Shown here: positions 1 to 7,859 of the stretch, in pieces
Position numbering within the stretch: the first letter of the stretch is position 1
How the letters are laid out: each line of letters begins with the position of its first letter
Origin: Fidelibacterota bacterium
GTDB taxonomy: Bacteria > Fidelibacterota > UBA2242 > JAFGTP01
Length of the DNA: 17,677 nt
Assembly (NCBI GenBank): GCA_021735285.1
Contig: JAIPHI010000037.1
Location: 1-17,677, forward strand
Reading direction: 5' to 3'
Position numbers and translations under genes: made by a program
The notes under the pieces: generated by a model
What the model was told of the DNA's origin: nothing
The model's input: the letters and a program-made list of their open reading frames with translations, nothing else
Database searches by the model: none

Positions 1-1
1 A

Positions 2-244
2 TCGTTGGCATGCCCAAATTGTAAAACTACTGTTAATGGCTCTTTTAATTTACCGCTTTTAACTCAATTATCGGAAGATGAACACGCTTTTATTTTAAAA
101 TTTGTTAAGTATAGCGGTAGTTTGAAAAAAATGGCTAAGGATATGCAACTGAATTATCCAACGGTTAGAAATATTTTAAATGATATAATTGAAAGGATAG
201 AAAAGTTGAAAGAAAAAAATAGCGAGGAGAATGGAAATGATTAA
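2..244 (+). CDS. DUF2089 family protein, 5' end cut by window edge
   Basis: Short probable DNA- or nucleic-acid-binding protein of the DUF2089 family. The visible part starts inside a CPNC zinc-knuckle pair followed by TTVNGSFNLPLL. A helical block with SGSLKKMAKDM and YPTVRNILNDIIERI follows, which resembles a helix-turn-helix and is the family hallmark. The TTG at position 5 could be read as a start. However, the family normally has another CPVC-type pair about 15 residues earlier and the frame stays open to the window edge, so this is more likely an internal Leu codon with some 15-25 codons missing. The stop overlaps the start of the next gene by 8 nt, so the two are translationally coupled. 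The charged tail (residues about 63-79, EKLKEKNSEENGND) is not conserved in the family. A regulatory role for the downstream membrane protein is inferred only from position. Confidence 0.82.
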   Translation, partial: SLACPNCKTTVNGSFNLPLLTQLSEDEHAFILKFVKYSGSLKKMAKDMQLNYPTVRNILNDIIERIEKLKEKNSEENGND

Positions 245-1148
245 TAAAGAAAAAATTTGGACAGTATTATTCAATCCTTTTAAATATATTGCCGGATACA
301 AAGCACTTAATATAGGTCTGATTATTATGGTATTAACAGGCCTTTTGGGATTCTATTTAGATGTAAGATTTGATGGCTTAATACATATAGGCGCGCTGAA
401 AACAGAATGGCCTGCAATGAATATCTTTGATATATTTTTTGGCTGGGCTTTATCTTCAATAGTATTCTGTATATTACTATTTATATTTAGGGCCGATTTT
501 AGAATTATCGATATATTTGGAACCCTGGCACTTGCCAGTTATCCTAATATATTTTTTGTGATATTTACCGAACTTGTTCTGAATTCATCTATTTATATAA
601 TTACAATCGTAATAATCCCGTTTCTGGTCTGGAGATTGATCTTGCTCTATAATGCTATAAGAATATCTTCGGGACTAAATCAAATTATGACACGGGTAGT
701 GGCTTTTGTAGGATATCTATCGAGTGAAATATCGGTACAATTATTACTTCCTATTGTAACATCATTTATATTAACACTATTCCCTTCTTCCGCAAAAGCA
801 CAAGCTGCTAATACTTTTCAGAGTGATAGTTCTAATATTGTTTATAAAAATTCTATCCGGGAAATTGCAGAAGAACTCGTAATATCCATGCATAATGGAG
901 ATTTTGAGAAGTCATTTAACTACTATAATAATCGAATGAAATCAGCACTTAATCCTTCCAAATTAAAAAACCTGTGGCAAAAAATAGAAGCCAATAACGG
1001 TACTTTCCAAAAGGTTGAAGTTACAAGGGTTATCAGAAAATCCGGTATGAATCTGGTTTTTGTAAGATGTAAATTCAAACAGCGGATAGTAACCCTGCAA
1101 TATACGTTTAATAGTAATAAACAAATCATTGGATTTTTTAAATGTTAA
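237..1148 (+). CDS. Yip1-like membrane protein with DUF3887-like C-terminal domain
   Basis: Predicted inner-membrane protein of 303 residues. Residues 1-185 hold four to five hydrophobic segments (about 26-42, 64-85, 95-118, 118-140 and 153-183), arranged like the bacterial Yip1/YIF1-type family. An NPFKYI start motif and a SYPNIFF motif in the middle are typical. After a polar linker (about 184-205), residues 206-303 form a soluble domain that matches the DUF3887 pattern: IAEELVISMHNGDFEKSFNYY, MKSALNPSKLKNLWQKI, NGTFQKV. I chose ATG 237 over ATG 231 because GAGGAG at 224-229 is 7 nt from 237 but abuts 231. It lies between the DUF2089 gene (8-nt overlap) and an exported hydrolase (18-nt gap), so the three form one operon. 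Its function is unknown; transport or sensing at the membrane would be a guess. Confidence 0.72.
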   Translation: MINKEKIWTVLFNPFKYIAGYKALNIGLIIMVLTGLLGFYLDVRFDGLIHIGALKTEWPAMNIFDIFFGWALSSIVFCILLFIFRADFRIIDIFGTLALASYPNIFFVIFTELVLNSSIYIITIVIIPFLVWRLILLYNAIRISSGLNQIMTRVVAFVGYLSSEISVQLLLPIVTSFILTLFPSSAKAQAANTFQSDSSNIVYKNSIREIAEELVISMHNGDFEKSFNYYNNRMKSALNPSKLKNLWQKIEANNGTFQKVEVTRVIRKSGMNLVFVRCKFKQRIVTLQYTFNSNKQIIGFFKC

Positions 1149-1166
1149 ATAAGAGGAGCATGATGT

Positions 1167-2093
1167 ATGAAAAGAGCAATTTTTATATTAATCACCTTGG
1201 TTTTTGCCAATCTGTTCGGGCAAATAGAAAAACATGTAACATTGCAGACAGAAACCGGAAAACTTAGAGGAACTTTACTCCTGCCTGAGACCAGAATAAA
1301 AGTTCCTGTAGCCCTGATCATTGCAGGTTCCGGTCCCACAGATAGAAATGGAAATCAACCTGGTATGCAAAACAATTCTTTAAAGCTTTTAGCTAAAGGT
1401 TTAGCAAAGCAGGGAATAGCATCGCTTCGTTATGATAAGCGGGGAGTTGGAAAAAGCAAAAATGTTGTTGTAGATGAAAACAAATTAAGATTTGAACATT
1501 ATATAGAAGATGCAATCCAATGGATCGAGCTACTTAACAAAAATAAAAAGTTTAATGATATCATTGTTATTGGTCATAGTCAAGGCTCTCTGATAGGTAT
1601 GCAGGCCTCCCGTATAGAGATTGTAGATAAATATATATCCATCGCAGGCCACGCTGCTCCTGCTTCTGAACTAATTAAGAAACAATTAAAATCTCAGCCA
1701 CAATTATATGAACAATCATTGCCGATAATTAACAAGTTGAAACAAGAAAAGACTGTTCAGGAAGTTCCCCAAAAACTTTATTCCATTTTCAGACCCAGTG
1801 TACAGCCTTTTTTAATATCATGGTTCAAATATGACCCTATTCAAGAAATTGCTAAACTGGAAAAACCAATTATGATTGTACAGGGAACTACTGACATCCA
1901 AATCGAGGTTAATAATGCTAATTTATTAGCAATGGCAAATCCCAATGCTCAAAAATTGATAATTAAAAATATGAATCATATTATGAAGAAATCATCCAAA
2001 GACTTGCAAAAAAATATTGCTACTTATAATCAACCTGATCTACCCTTGGTCAATGGTGTTGTAGATTCCCTGGCTCAATTCATAAAAGAATAA
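1167..2093 (+). CDS. exported alpha/beta hydrolase (serine hydrolase family)
   Basis: Alpha/beta-fold hydrolase of 308 residues, probably periplasmic. The first 18 residues are a signal peptide (KR, then a hydrophobic stretch ending ANLFG/Q). The oxyanion region is AGSGPTDRNG (53-62) and RYDKRGVGKS follows at 88-97. The nucleophile elbow is GHSQG (136-140, Ser138). The acid is Asp243 in VQGTTDIQI and the base is His271 in MNHIMKK, so the triad looks complete. The AGSGPTDRNGN motif is characteristic of hydrolases often annotated as serine aminopeptidase-like or alpha/beta fold; many of these carry an N-terminal DUF3887 domain. This one lacks it, but the gene just upstream encodes one. An SD (AAGAGGAG, 1151-1158) lies 8 nt before ATG 1167. 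The natural substrate is unknown; an ester or peptide ester is likely. Confidence 0.88.
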   Translation: MKRAIFILITLVFANLFGQIEKHVTLQTETGKLRGTLLLPETRIKVPVALIIAGSGPTDRNGNQPGMQNNSLKLLAKGLAKQGIASLRYDKRGVGKSKNVVVDENKLRFEHYIEDAIQWIELLNKNKKFNDIIVIGHSQGSLIGMQASRIEIVDKYISIAGHAAPASELIKKQLKSQPQLYEQSLPIINKLKQEKTVQEVPQKLYSIFRPSVQPFLISWFKYDPIQEIAKLEKPIMIVQGTTDIQIEVNNANLLAMANPNAQKLIIKNMNHIMKKSSKDLQKNIATYNQPDLPLVNGVVDSLAQFIKE

Positions 2094-2191
2094 GAATATA
2101 AAATTAATTCAAATAAAATTTTACATAAGTTATATTCAAATGTTAATTGAAATTTTTATGAATGAGTCCGTTTTTTTGTTTTAAATTTAGC

Positions 2192-2212
2192 AATGGCGCT
2201 CCCCCATTTTTT
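2192..2212 (+). terminator. possible weak intrinsic terminator after the hydrolase operon
   Basis: A short hairpin, AATGG (2192-2196) with CCATT (2204-2208) and a 7-nt loop, is followed by more T residues before CC. The stem is only 5 bp and AT-rich at its base, so it is a weak candidate. Its position, about 100 nt after the hydrolase stop and before the next gene, is right for a terminator. Confidence 0.3.
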
Positions 2213-2270
2213 CCTTTTACAATTTAATAATAACAAGTTAAATTCAAGCAACATCTAGAGGAGGTCTAAT

Positions 2271-3116
2271 ATGAAAAATATTTCCTATATAATATCTACA
2301 TTTATATTTATTCTTCTGCTATATTGCTGTTCTGAGAATAATGAGGATACAATAGAATTCAGATTCCCTCTTCAGATTGGCAATACCTGGGAATATGAAG
2401 GGAAAATGTGTTACTACTATTACGACGATACAAGTGGTAGTATTGAATACCAGGATACTGTAAATTCATCTGGCGGCCTGGTTTTAACTGTTGCGGAGAA
2501 AACTGATCTTGATAATATAAAAAATGTCTATAAACTAATTAGTAAGGCCGAGTTCTCTGAAGCAGATCACATTAATACTGGCTATTATAAAAACCACGAA
2601 GATGGTTTTTACTTGCATGAAATTAATTCTTTCGGCACTGAAATATTACCCAATATAGTTAGGAATAAGAGAGTCCAATTAAAAAGTTTAAAATTCAGTA
2701 ATATAGATCAATTAAATAAAATTTCCGAACTAAATACAAGCTTGCCACTGGTCATAAAGGATGAAAATGATTTTCCAAAAAAAATTATACCCTATCCAAT
2801 TATAGTCGGGTGTCAATGGCTTGTTACTCAGTCCGATTCAATCAGAATAGAAAAAATTATCGCAGGTAAAGACACATTGGATCTGGGTTTTGAAAAATTT
2901 GAATGTTATGAGATTAAATATTTATATGATCTGGATTATGATGGCGAATGGGATGACAATCTTCAAGTTTCAGATTATTATAATAAAAATGGTTTGATCT
3001 ACCAGAAAGTATGGATAAAACGAGCTGTAAGAGTTAATATAGACAATCCAGAAGGCATTGGTTTTTTTGATGTTGAACAAACTTTTAAATTAATAGATTA
3101 TAATATTGAAGATTAA
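2271..3116 (+). CDS. putative exported lipoprotein, unknown function
   Basis: Protein of 281 residues with an N-terminal export signal: Lys2, then a hydrophobic run (about 5-18) ending in LLLYCCSENNED. Cys19 or Cys20 could be the lipidated residue, but the box (LYCC) is not canonical, so lipidation is likely rather than certain. The mature part opens with FPLQIGNTWEYEGK (about 32-45). This motif begins many uncharacterised lipoproteins in FCB-group genomes and is usually followed by beta-rich sequence, as here. An acidic YDLDYDGEWDDN stretch lies near the C-terminus and could bind Ca2+, which is speculation. The SD is near-perfect (AGAGGAGGT, 6 nt before ATG). A 177-nt gap separates it from the hydrolase, so it is probably its own transcript. 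It converges on ligA. No catalytic motif is seen. Confidence 0.7.
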   Translation: MKNISYIISTFIFILLLYCCSENNEDTIEFRFPLQIGNTWEYEGKMCYYYYDDTSGSIEYQDTVNSSGGLVLTVAEKTDLDNIKNVYKLISKAEFSEADHINTGYYKNHEDGFYLHEINSFGTEILPNIVRNKRVQLKSLKFSNIDQLNKISELNTSLPLVIKDENDFPKKIIPYPIIVGCQWLVTQSDSIRIEKIIAGKDTLDLGFEKFECYEIKYLYDLDYDGEWDDNLQVSDYYNKNGLIYQKVWIKRAVRVNIDNPEGIGFFDVEQTFKLIDYNIED

Positions 3117-3160
3117 ACATTTTAAAAAGTTTATTTGAGTTCGTTTCATAATCCTATACA

Positions 3161-5161
3161 TCAGCTATTTATCATATCCTCGAAATCATCTTCCGATAAT
3201 ATCTCAACTCCCAGATCCCTGGCTTTATCAGCCTTCGAACCGGGATTTTCACCGACAATTACATAGTCGGTATTACCACTGACTGAAGAGGTTGCTCGAC
3301 CTCCGAGGTCTTCTATCAGTTGTTTGGCTTCGCTGCGAGTATAATTCTCCAAAGCACCGGTAAAAACAAAAGTTTTATCCTGTAATTTTTCTGTTTCAGC
3401 CTTACTTGGAGTTTGCAATTTTAGCCCCTGATCGAGCAAGCTATGAATAGTTTTTAAATTTCTCTCCTCGGAGAAAAAGGCTGCCACATTTTCCGCCATA
3501 ATTGGTCCAATTTCATAGATATCACCTATTTCATCTTCCGAAGCATTCATAATATTGTCAATAGTTTTGAATGCATCCACCAGCACCCGGGCTGCATGCC
3601 GGCCAACATTCCGGATTCCCAGAGCATATACAAATCTAGCCAGTCTGATTTCTTTGCTATTTTCAATGGCATCCAGCAAATTTTGCGAGGATTTTTCTCC
3701 CATCCTTTCAAGGTTAATTAGATCTGTCTTACGGAGACTATAGATATCCTCAATTTTTTCAACCATATTTTCTTCCACGAGTTGATCCACTAATTTTTCA
3801 CCAAGCCCCTCGATATCCATAGCATTTTTAGAAGCAAAATGCCTGATTCTGCCTTTTAATTGAGCGGGACAACTTATATTCGTACAATAGTGCCGGGCGT
3901 CATCCTGTTCCCGAACTACTTTTCCTCCGCAAACAGGACAATTATCCGGAATGTGATATGTTTTTTCAGAGCCATCTCTTCTATCTTTTACAACTTTTAC
4001 TACTTGTGGTATGACATCACCCGCTCTTTGGACTACAACCCAGTCTCCTTCTCTGATATCTTTGCGGTCAATTTCATCCTGATTGTGCAAAGTTGCATTT
4101 GTGACTTTAACACCATTTATGATGACCTGCTTTAAATGAGCCACCGGAGTAACTGCTCCTGTCCGCCCCACACTGGCTTCAATCTCCTCTATTTTAGTAA
4201 TCTCCTGCTGGGCCTTAAATTTTCCAGCAATTGCCCAGCGTGGACTACGGGTGGTACTGCCCAGTTCATCCTGCTGCTGAAAAGAGTTTACTTTGAACAC
4301 AACTCCATCAATTTCATAGGCAAAATTATCTCGATTAGCCTCCATATTCTGCCAATATTTGCACATTGCCTCATAGTCCTCGCAAATATCAATATTCGGA
4401 TTGACGCGCAGGCCCCATTGGGGTAATTTTTCGATTAATTCCATTTGGCTTTCGATATTTATTCCCGAGCTAGCGCCTAGAGAATATAAATAGATATTTA
4501 ACGGTCTTTCAGCAGTTATCGAGGGATCGAGCTGGCGGAGAGAACCAGCCGCAGCATTGCGGGGATTGGAAAATACTTTTTCTCCTTTTGCTTCCTGTTC
4601 TTCATTCATTTTTTCAAAGTCTGAGCGGGTCATATATACCTCGCCCCGAACCTCAAGGAGTTCCGGCACATCTAATTTATCTCCTCGCAGGCGTAGTGGA
4701 ATAGATTCGATTGTCCTTAGATTTTGAGTAATATTCTCGCCAGTGAAACCATTCCCCCGGGTGGAACCGGTTGCGAACACACCATTTTCATAAATTAATT
4801 CAACTGCTAAGCCATCTATTTTGGGTTCGGCTACAAATTCTACCTTGCCGCTCTCCAGATTCCGCATAACTCTATCTACGAAGTCCTTTAATTCTCCTTC
4901 ATTCATAGCATTATTCAAACTCAGAAGGGGAATAGTATGTTCTACCGTACCAAACTCATCTACTGGTTCGGCTCCTACTCTTTGAGTCGGGGAATCTGGA
5001 GTTTTGAGTTCAGGATGTTCTTCCTCCAATTCCTGCAACTCCCGCATTGAACGATCATATTCAGCATCACTGATCGTGGGATTATCCAGAACATAATAAT
5101 TATAATTGGCATCATTGATTTTTTTACGTAATTCCTGGACGCGCTTTTCAGGTGTGCTCAT
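3161..5161 (-). CDS. ligA: NAD+-dependent DNA ligase LigA
   Basis: Essential ligase that seals nicks in replication and repair using NAD+. The 666-residue length is normal and all domains are present. Domain Ia has the NAD-binding YNYYVLDNPTISDAEYD (20-36). The adenylation domain has the nucleophile Lys114 in EPKIDG, SNPRNAAAGSLRQ (198-210) and DGVVFK (285-290). The OB fold has VGRTGAVTPVA (331-341). The Zn finger is C408, C411, C426 and C431. The helix-hairpin-helix region spans about 440-580, with GLGEKLVDQL and ALGIRNVGRHAA. A C-terminal BRCT domain (about 594-664) carries FTGAL, LGGRATSSVSGNTDYVIVG and SKADKA. The start is ATG 5161 with a modest AGGGA upstream. The gene lies 253 nt downstream of the slipin gene on the same strand, with an inverted repeat between them; co-transcription is uncertain. 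Confidence 0.98.
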   Translation of the reverse strand: MSTPEKRVQELRKKINDANYNYYVLDNPTISDAEYDRSMRELQELEEEHPELKTPDSPTQRVGAEPVDEFGTVEHTIPLLSLNNAMNEGELKDFVDRVMRNLESGKVEFVAEPKIDGLAVELIYENGVFATGSTRGNGFTGENITQNLRTIESIPLRLRGDKLDVPELLEVRGEVYMTRSDFEKMNEEQEAKGEKVFSNPRNAAAGSLRQLDPSITAERPLNIYLYSLGASSGINIESQMELIEKLPQWGLRVNPNIDICEDYEAMCKYWQNMEANRDNFAYEIDGVVFKVNSFQQQDELGSTTRSPRWAIAGKFKAQQEITKIEEIEASVGRTGAVTPVAHLKQVIINGVKVTNATLHNQDEIDRKDIREGDWVVVQRAGDVIPQVVKVVKDRRDGSEKTYHIPDNCPVCGGKVVREQDDARHYCTNISCPAQLKGRIRHFASKNAMDIEGLGEKLVDQLVEENMVEKIEDIYSLRKTDLINLERMGEKSSQNLLDAIENSKEIRLARFVYALGIRNVGRHAARVLVDAFKTIDNIMNASEDEIGDIYEIGPIMAENVAAFFSEERNLKTIHSLLDQGLKLQTPSKAETEKLQDKTFVFTGALENYTRSEAKQLIEDLGGRATSSVSGNTDYVIVGENPGSKADKARDLGVEILSEDDFEDMINS

Positions 5162-5247
5162 TATTTAATCCCTGTAAATTATAAAGAAATTCGCTTAATC
5201 TTCATTATTAGAAAGACATGTTTTAACAGCATTATTACATAAAAATA

Positions 5248-5393
5248 ATAGGGATTTTTAAAATAAATGTCTAATCAATTACTTTCGACTTATAAGAATT
5301 CACCCACAGTCCTACGCGTTCTTAAAGTTAACTACTGAAATAAGACTGAAGAGAATCCTATTATCTATAGAATTCTATTTTAAAAATCCCTAT
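5248..5393. repeat. 18-bp perfect inverted repeat flanking 110 bp (MITE-like)
   Basis: ATAGGGATTTTTAAAATA at 5248-5265 is repeated as its exact reverse complement at 5376-5393, with 110 nt between. The interior also has shorter inverted pairs (AGAATTC/GAATTCT near both arms, and CAGTC/GACTG further in), so the whole 146-nt unit could fold on one strand. It fills most of the 253-nt gap between the slipin gene and ligA and encodes no protein. The size and terminal inverted repeats resemble a miniature inverted-repeat element. I do not see a clear target-site duplication, so mobility is not shown. It could also be an RNA structure in the ligA leader. Confidence 0.55.
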
Positions 5394-5414
5394 CAGCGAA
5401 CTAATTATTTTTAT

Positions 5415-6179
5415 TTAATCCTTATTATACTTTTTAATCTGATTTTCAAAAAATGGTTTAATCATATCGATTGGGATCGGGAAGATAGTAGTAGAATTTT
5501 GTTCGACAGCAACATCCTGAAGAGCTTGCAAGTAACGAAGCTGAATTGCGACAGGTTCTTTCTGAATTACAGCAGCTGCTTCCTGTAATTTTTGCGAGGC
5601 CTGAAACTCACCTTCAGCATTAATGATCTTGGCCCGGCGTTCACGTTCCGCTTCAGCCTGTTTTGCCATTGCTCTTTTCATGTCTTTCGGCAGATCAACA
5701 TGTTTAATCTCTACATTAGATACTTTAATACCCCAGGGATCAGTATGTTTATCTAGAATTTTTTGTAAGCGGGAGTTCAATTCTTTTCTCTCCGACAATA
5801 CTTGATCGAGTTCCGATTCACCAATAATACTCCTTAAAGTTGTTTGAGAAAGCTGGGACGTGGCTGTATAGTAGTCTTCAACTTCTACAATTGCTTTCTC
5901 AGGATCCATTACCCGAAAATATATTACAGCATTGACCTGAATTGAAACATTATCCTTGGTAATAATATCCTGCGGGGGCACATCATGGACAACCGTTCGC
6001 AGTCCCACCTTGACCATTTTATCAACAAAAGGTATAATTAAAAATATACCCGGCCCTTTTGCTCCGACCAGTCTTCCCAGACGAAATACTACACCTCTTT
6101 GGTATTCCTTCAGTATCTTTATTGCTGATAATAATAAAAAAACTACAATTATAACTATCGTAAATACTGGAATTTGCAT
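5415..6179 (-). CDS. slipin / SPFH (Band 7) membrane protein
   Basis: Stomatin-like scaffold protein of 254 residues, the bacterial slipin type. Residues 3-20 form one N-terminal hydrophobic anchor. The SPFH/Band 7 domain covers about 22-190, with EYQRGVVFRLGRLVGAKGPG (25-44), VDKMVKVGLRTVVHDVPPQD, ITKDNVSIQVNAVIYFRV and SQTTLRSIIGESELDQVLSER. A charged Ala/Glu-rich coiled coil follows (about 170-205). Family members assemble into membrane-associated oligomers and partner with an NfeD protein encoded next door. Here nfeD lies just upstream, with only 3 nt between stop and start. Its last codons (GAG GAG) also supply this gene's SD (6 nt before ATG), so the pair is translationally coupled. The likely role is membrane microdomain organisation or quality control with NfeD; the exact substrate is unknown. 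Confidence 0.95.
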   Translation of the reverse strand: MQIPVFTIVIIVVFLLLSAIKILKEYQRGVVFRLGRLVGAKGPGIFLIIPFVDKMVKVGLRTVVHDVPPQDIITKDNVSIQVNAVIYFRVMDPEKAIVEVEDYYTATSQLSQTTLRSIIGESELDQVLSERKELNSRLQKILDKHTDPWGIKVSNVEIKHVDLPKDMKRAMAKQAEAERERRAKIINAEGEFQASQKLQEAAAVIQKEPVAIQLRYLQALQDVAVEQNSTTIFPIPIDMIKPFFENQIKKYNKD

Positions 6180-6182
6180 TTT

Positions 6183-7496
6183 TCACTCCTCTTTTTTATT
6201 AACGATTACTTTCATGCCTTCACGTTTTTCAACCGTGATCTTATCACCTTCTTTTATTTCTGAATTACTCTCTGCATTCCACACTTCACCATGCACAATA
6301 ACCTGCCCACCTGCTTCAGTAATATCAGAGATTGCTTCTCCCTCCAATCCGGCCATACCTTCCGTACCTGTCGTGACCTGCGTTTTTAATGTTTTCATAA
6401 CCATTGAAAAAGCAAAAACTATAAATCCTGCTGTCAGGATTGCTACCGGTATAATAACTCCCAATGAAATGGAAAATAATTCAGCAGGAGCTTCGGTAGT
6501 ATCGATTAACATCATAGATCCAAAAATCATAAGAGCAATTCCTCCTAAAGTTAAAAATCCAAAACTGACAATATGAATCTCCAAAATAAAAAGCACAATA
6601 GCCGCTATTATTAAGGCTAAACCAGTATAATTTATCGGTAAGATCTGAAATGAATAAAAAGCCAGTATCAATGCGATGGCTCCCACTACTCCCGGTATGA
6701 TAGCACCCGGATTCCTGATCTCAAACATAACCCCCAGAAAACCGAGCATCATAAGGAGGTAGGAAACATTAGGGTTACTAATAATATCCAAAATATTGCG
6801 GTAAAAACCCATTTGATGGGTGACAATATTTTTATCTTTTGTTTCTAATACAACCAAACCTCTTTTCAATTCTAACTCGCGACCATCCAGAATTGCCAAT
6901 AAAGAATCCATATCACTTGCTACCAGATCCACAACATTTGAATCCAGTGCCTCCTGAGCAGTGATTGAAACACTCCGCCTGACAGATTTTTCCAGCCAAT
7001 CTGCATTTTTATCTCGTTCCTCTGCCAGAGATCTTATATATGCAACTGCATCATTGGTGGCTTTATCCATCATGGTTTTTTTAGTTACTGAATCAGGTTG
7101 ACTGCCGGGCATACCTCCCATTTGCACCGGATGAGCAGCGCCAATATTCGTTCCCGGTGCCATAGCTGATACATGAGCGGAAACTGTAATAAATACACCA
7201 GCAGAAGCGGCTCTTGCTCCGGACGGGCTGACATAGACAATTACCGGAACATTAGAATTAAGAATTTTTTTAATGATATCGCGCATAGAGTTCATCAATC
7301 CACCGGGAGTATCCAGCTGAATGATCAAACACTCATCATTGGCTTCTTCAGCCCTCTCAATGTTTTCCTGAATATAGGAAGCGGAAGCGGGATTGATGAC
7401 ACCCTCTACATTTATAACCCGGATATCATTGGCATACAACAAGGTGCCCATAAATAGAATTAACAGAATTATTAAAAATTGTTTTTTGTTTACCAT
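6183..7496 (-). CDS. nfeD: NfeD family membrane-bound ClpP-class serine protease
   Basis: Full-length (long, NfeD1b-type) NfeD of 437 residues. A signal peptide (about 1-22) leads to a ClpP-class protease domain (24-205) with the oxyanion motif DTPGG (62-66). Ser98 in GARAASAG is the nucleophile and Lys145 in MMDKATNDAVAYIRSLAE is the probable base, as in the characterised Ser/Lys-dyad archaeal homologue PH1510. A four- to five-segment membrane region follows (about 245-365, including GFLGVMFEIRNPGAIIPGVVG), then a C-terminal OB-fold NfeD domain (about 378-433, GLEGEAISDI...VHGEVWNA). Family members cleave the C-terminus of their stomatin partner, and that partner gene follows 3 nt later. ATG 7496 has GAGGA 4 nt upstream. 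One oddity is ERDKNADW where GRNADW is usual; this should not affect catalysis. Confidence 0.94.
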   Translation of the reverse strand: MVNKKQFLIILLILFMGTLLYANDIRVINVEGVINPASASYIQENIERAEEANDECLIIQLDTPGGLMNSMRDIIKKILNSNVPVIVYVSPSGARAASAGVFITVSAHVSAMAPGTNIGAAHPVQMGGMPGSQPDSVTKKTMMDKATNDAVAYIRSLAEERDKNADWLEKSVRRSVSITAQEALDSNVVDLVASDMDSLLAILDGRELELKRGLVVLETKDKNIVTHQMGFYRNILDIISNPNVSYLLMMLGFLGVMFEIRNPGAIIPGVVGAIALILAFYSFQILPINYTGLALIIAAIVLFILEIHIVSFGFLTLGGIALMIFGSMMLIDTTEAPAELFSISLGVIIPVAILTAGFIVFAFSMVMKTLKTQVTTGTEGMAGLEGEAISDITEAGGQVIVHGEVWNAESNSEIKEGDKITVEKREGMKVIVNKKEE

Positions 7497-7696
7497 CTTT
7501 TCCTCTTATTATCTCTTACTAATATTAAACAGTATTTTTTCTTTTTCAATGTTTTTTTTGATTTTATTATAATAATTCTTATAGCACATAATCCGGTGTT
7601 AAATTATTCGTAGTTGAAATTAGCAAAAAAAATTGTTCAATCAACCAGAGAAGATACTTCTTCCCGGATTTTTAGACTAGATTAAAAGGAAATGCC
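7497..7696. promoter_or_regulatory. divergent intergenic region between nfeD and the small ORF
   Basis: About 200 AT-rich nt separate nfeD (leftward) from the 47-codon ORF (rightward), so promoters for both should lie here. A TAGACT at about 7671 could be a -10 for the rightward ORF, but no convincing -35 is seen. I find no hairpin or operator I would defend. Confidence 0.3.
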
Positions 7697-7840
7697 ATGA
7701 ATGTATCAATAGATAGCAACAATGAATATATAGAAGAGGATATTGATATATTCGATAATTGTCTTCATCAACATGATGAAATAATAAGTGAAAGTTCAAA
7801 TAGAATTTATCAATTAATCAAGGATTTTAAGAAAGTATAA
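7697..7840 (+). CDS. small acidic protein, 47 aa, unknown
   Basis: Short ORF read directly from the sequence: ATG 7697 to TAA 7838-7840, 47 codons. An AAAGGA SD (7685-7690) lies 6 nt before the ATG, which supports translation. The product starts MNVSIDSNNEYIEEDIDIFD and ends IYQLIKDFKKV. It is acidic in the first half and basic at the end, probably helical, with one Cys and two His (CLHQH) in the middle. It has no signal peptide and no membrane segment. It is convergent with kbl (19-nt gap) and divergent from nfeD. I do not recognise the family. The clean SD and typical codon use argue for a real gene; the short length argues for caution. Confidence 0.5.
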   Translation: MNVSIDSNNEYIEEDIDIFDNCLHQHDEIISESSNRIYQLIKDFKKV

Positions 7841-7859
7841 AAAATAATATTGTTAAAGT

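Noticed and set aside
231..236. ATG 231 as start of the Yip1-like gene
   Set aside because: It directly abuts the GAGGAG, leaving no spacer. ATG 237 has a 7-nt spacer.
5956..6576. 206-codon plus-strand frame opposite slipin and nfeD
   Set aside because: It is antisense to two confident genes and its Ser/Thr/Ile-rich sequence has no family features. Other antisense frames in ligA, kbl, tdh and the secreted-protein gene were dropped for the same reason.
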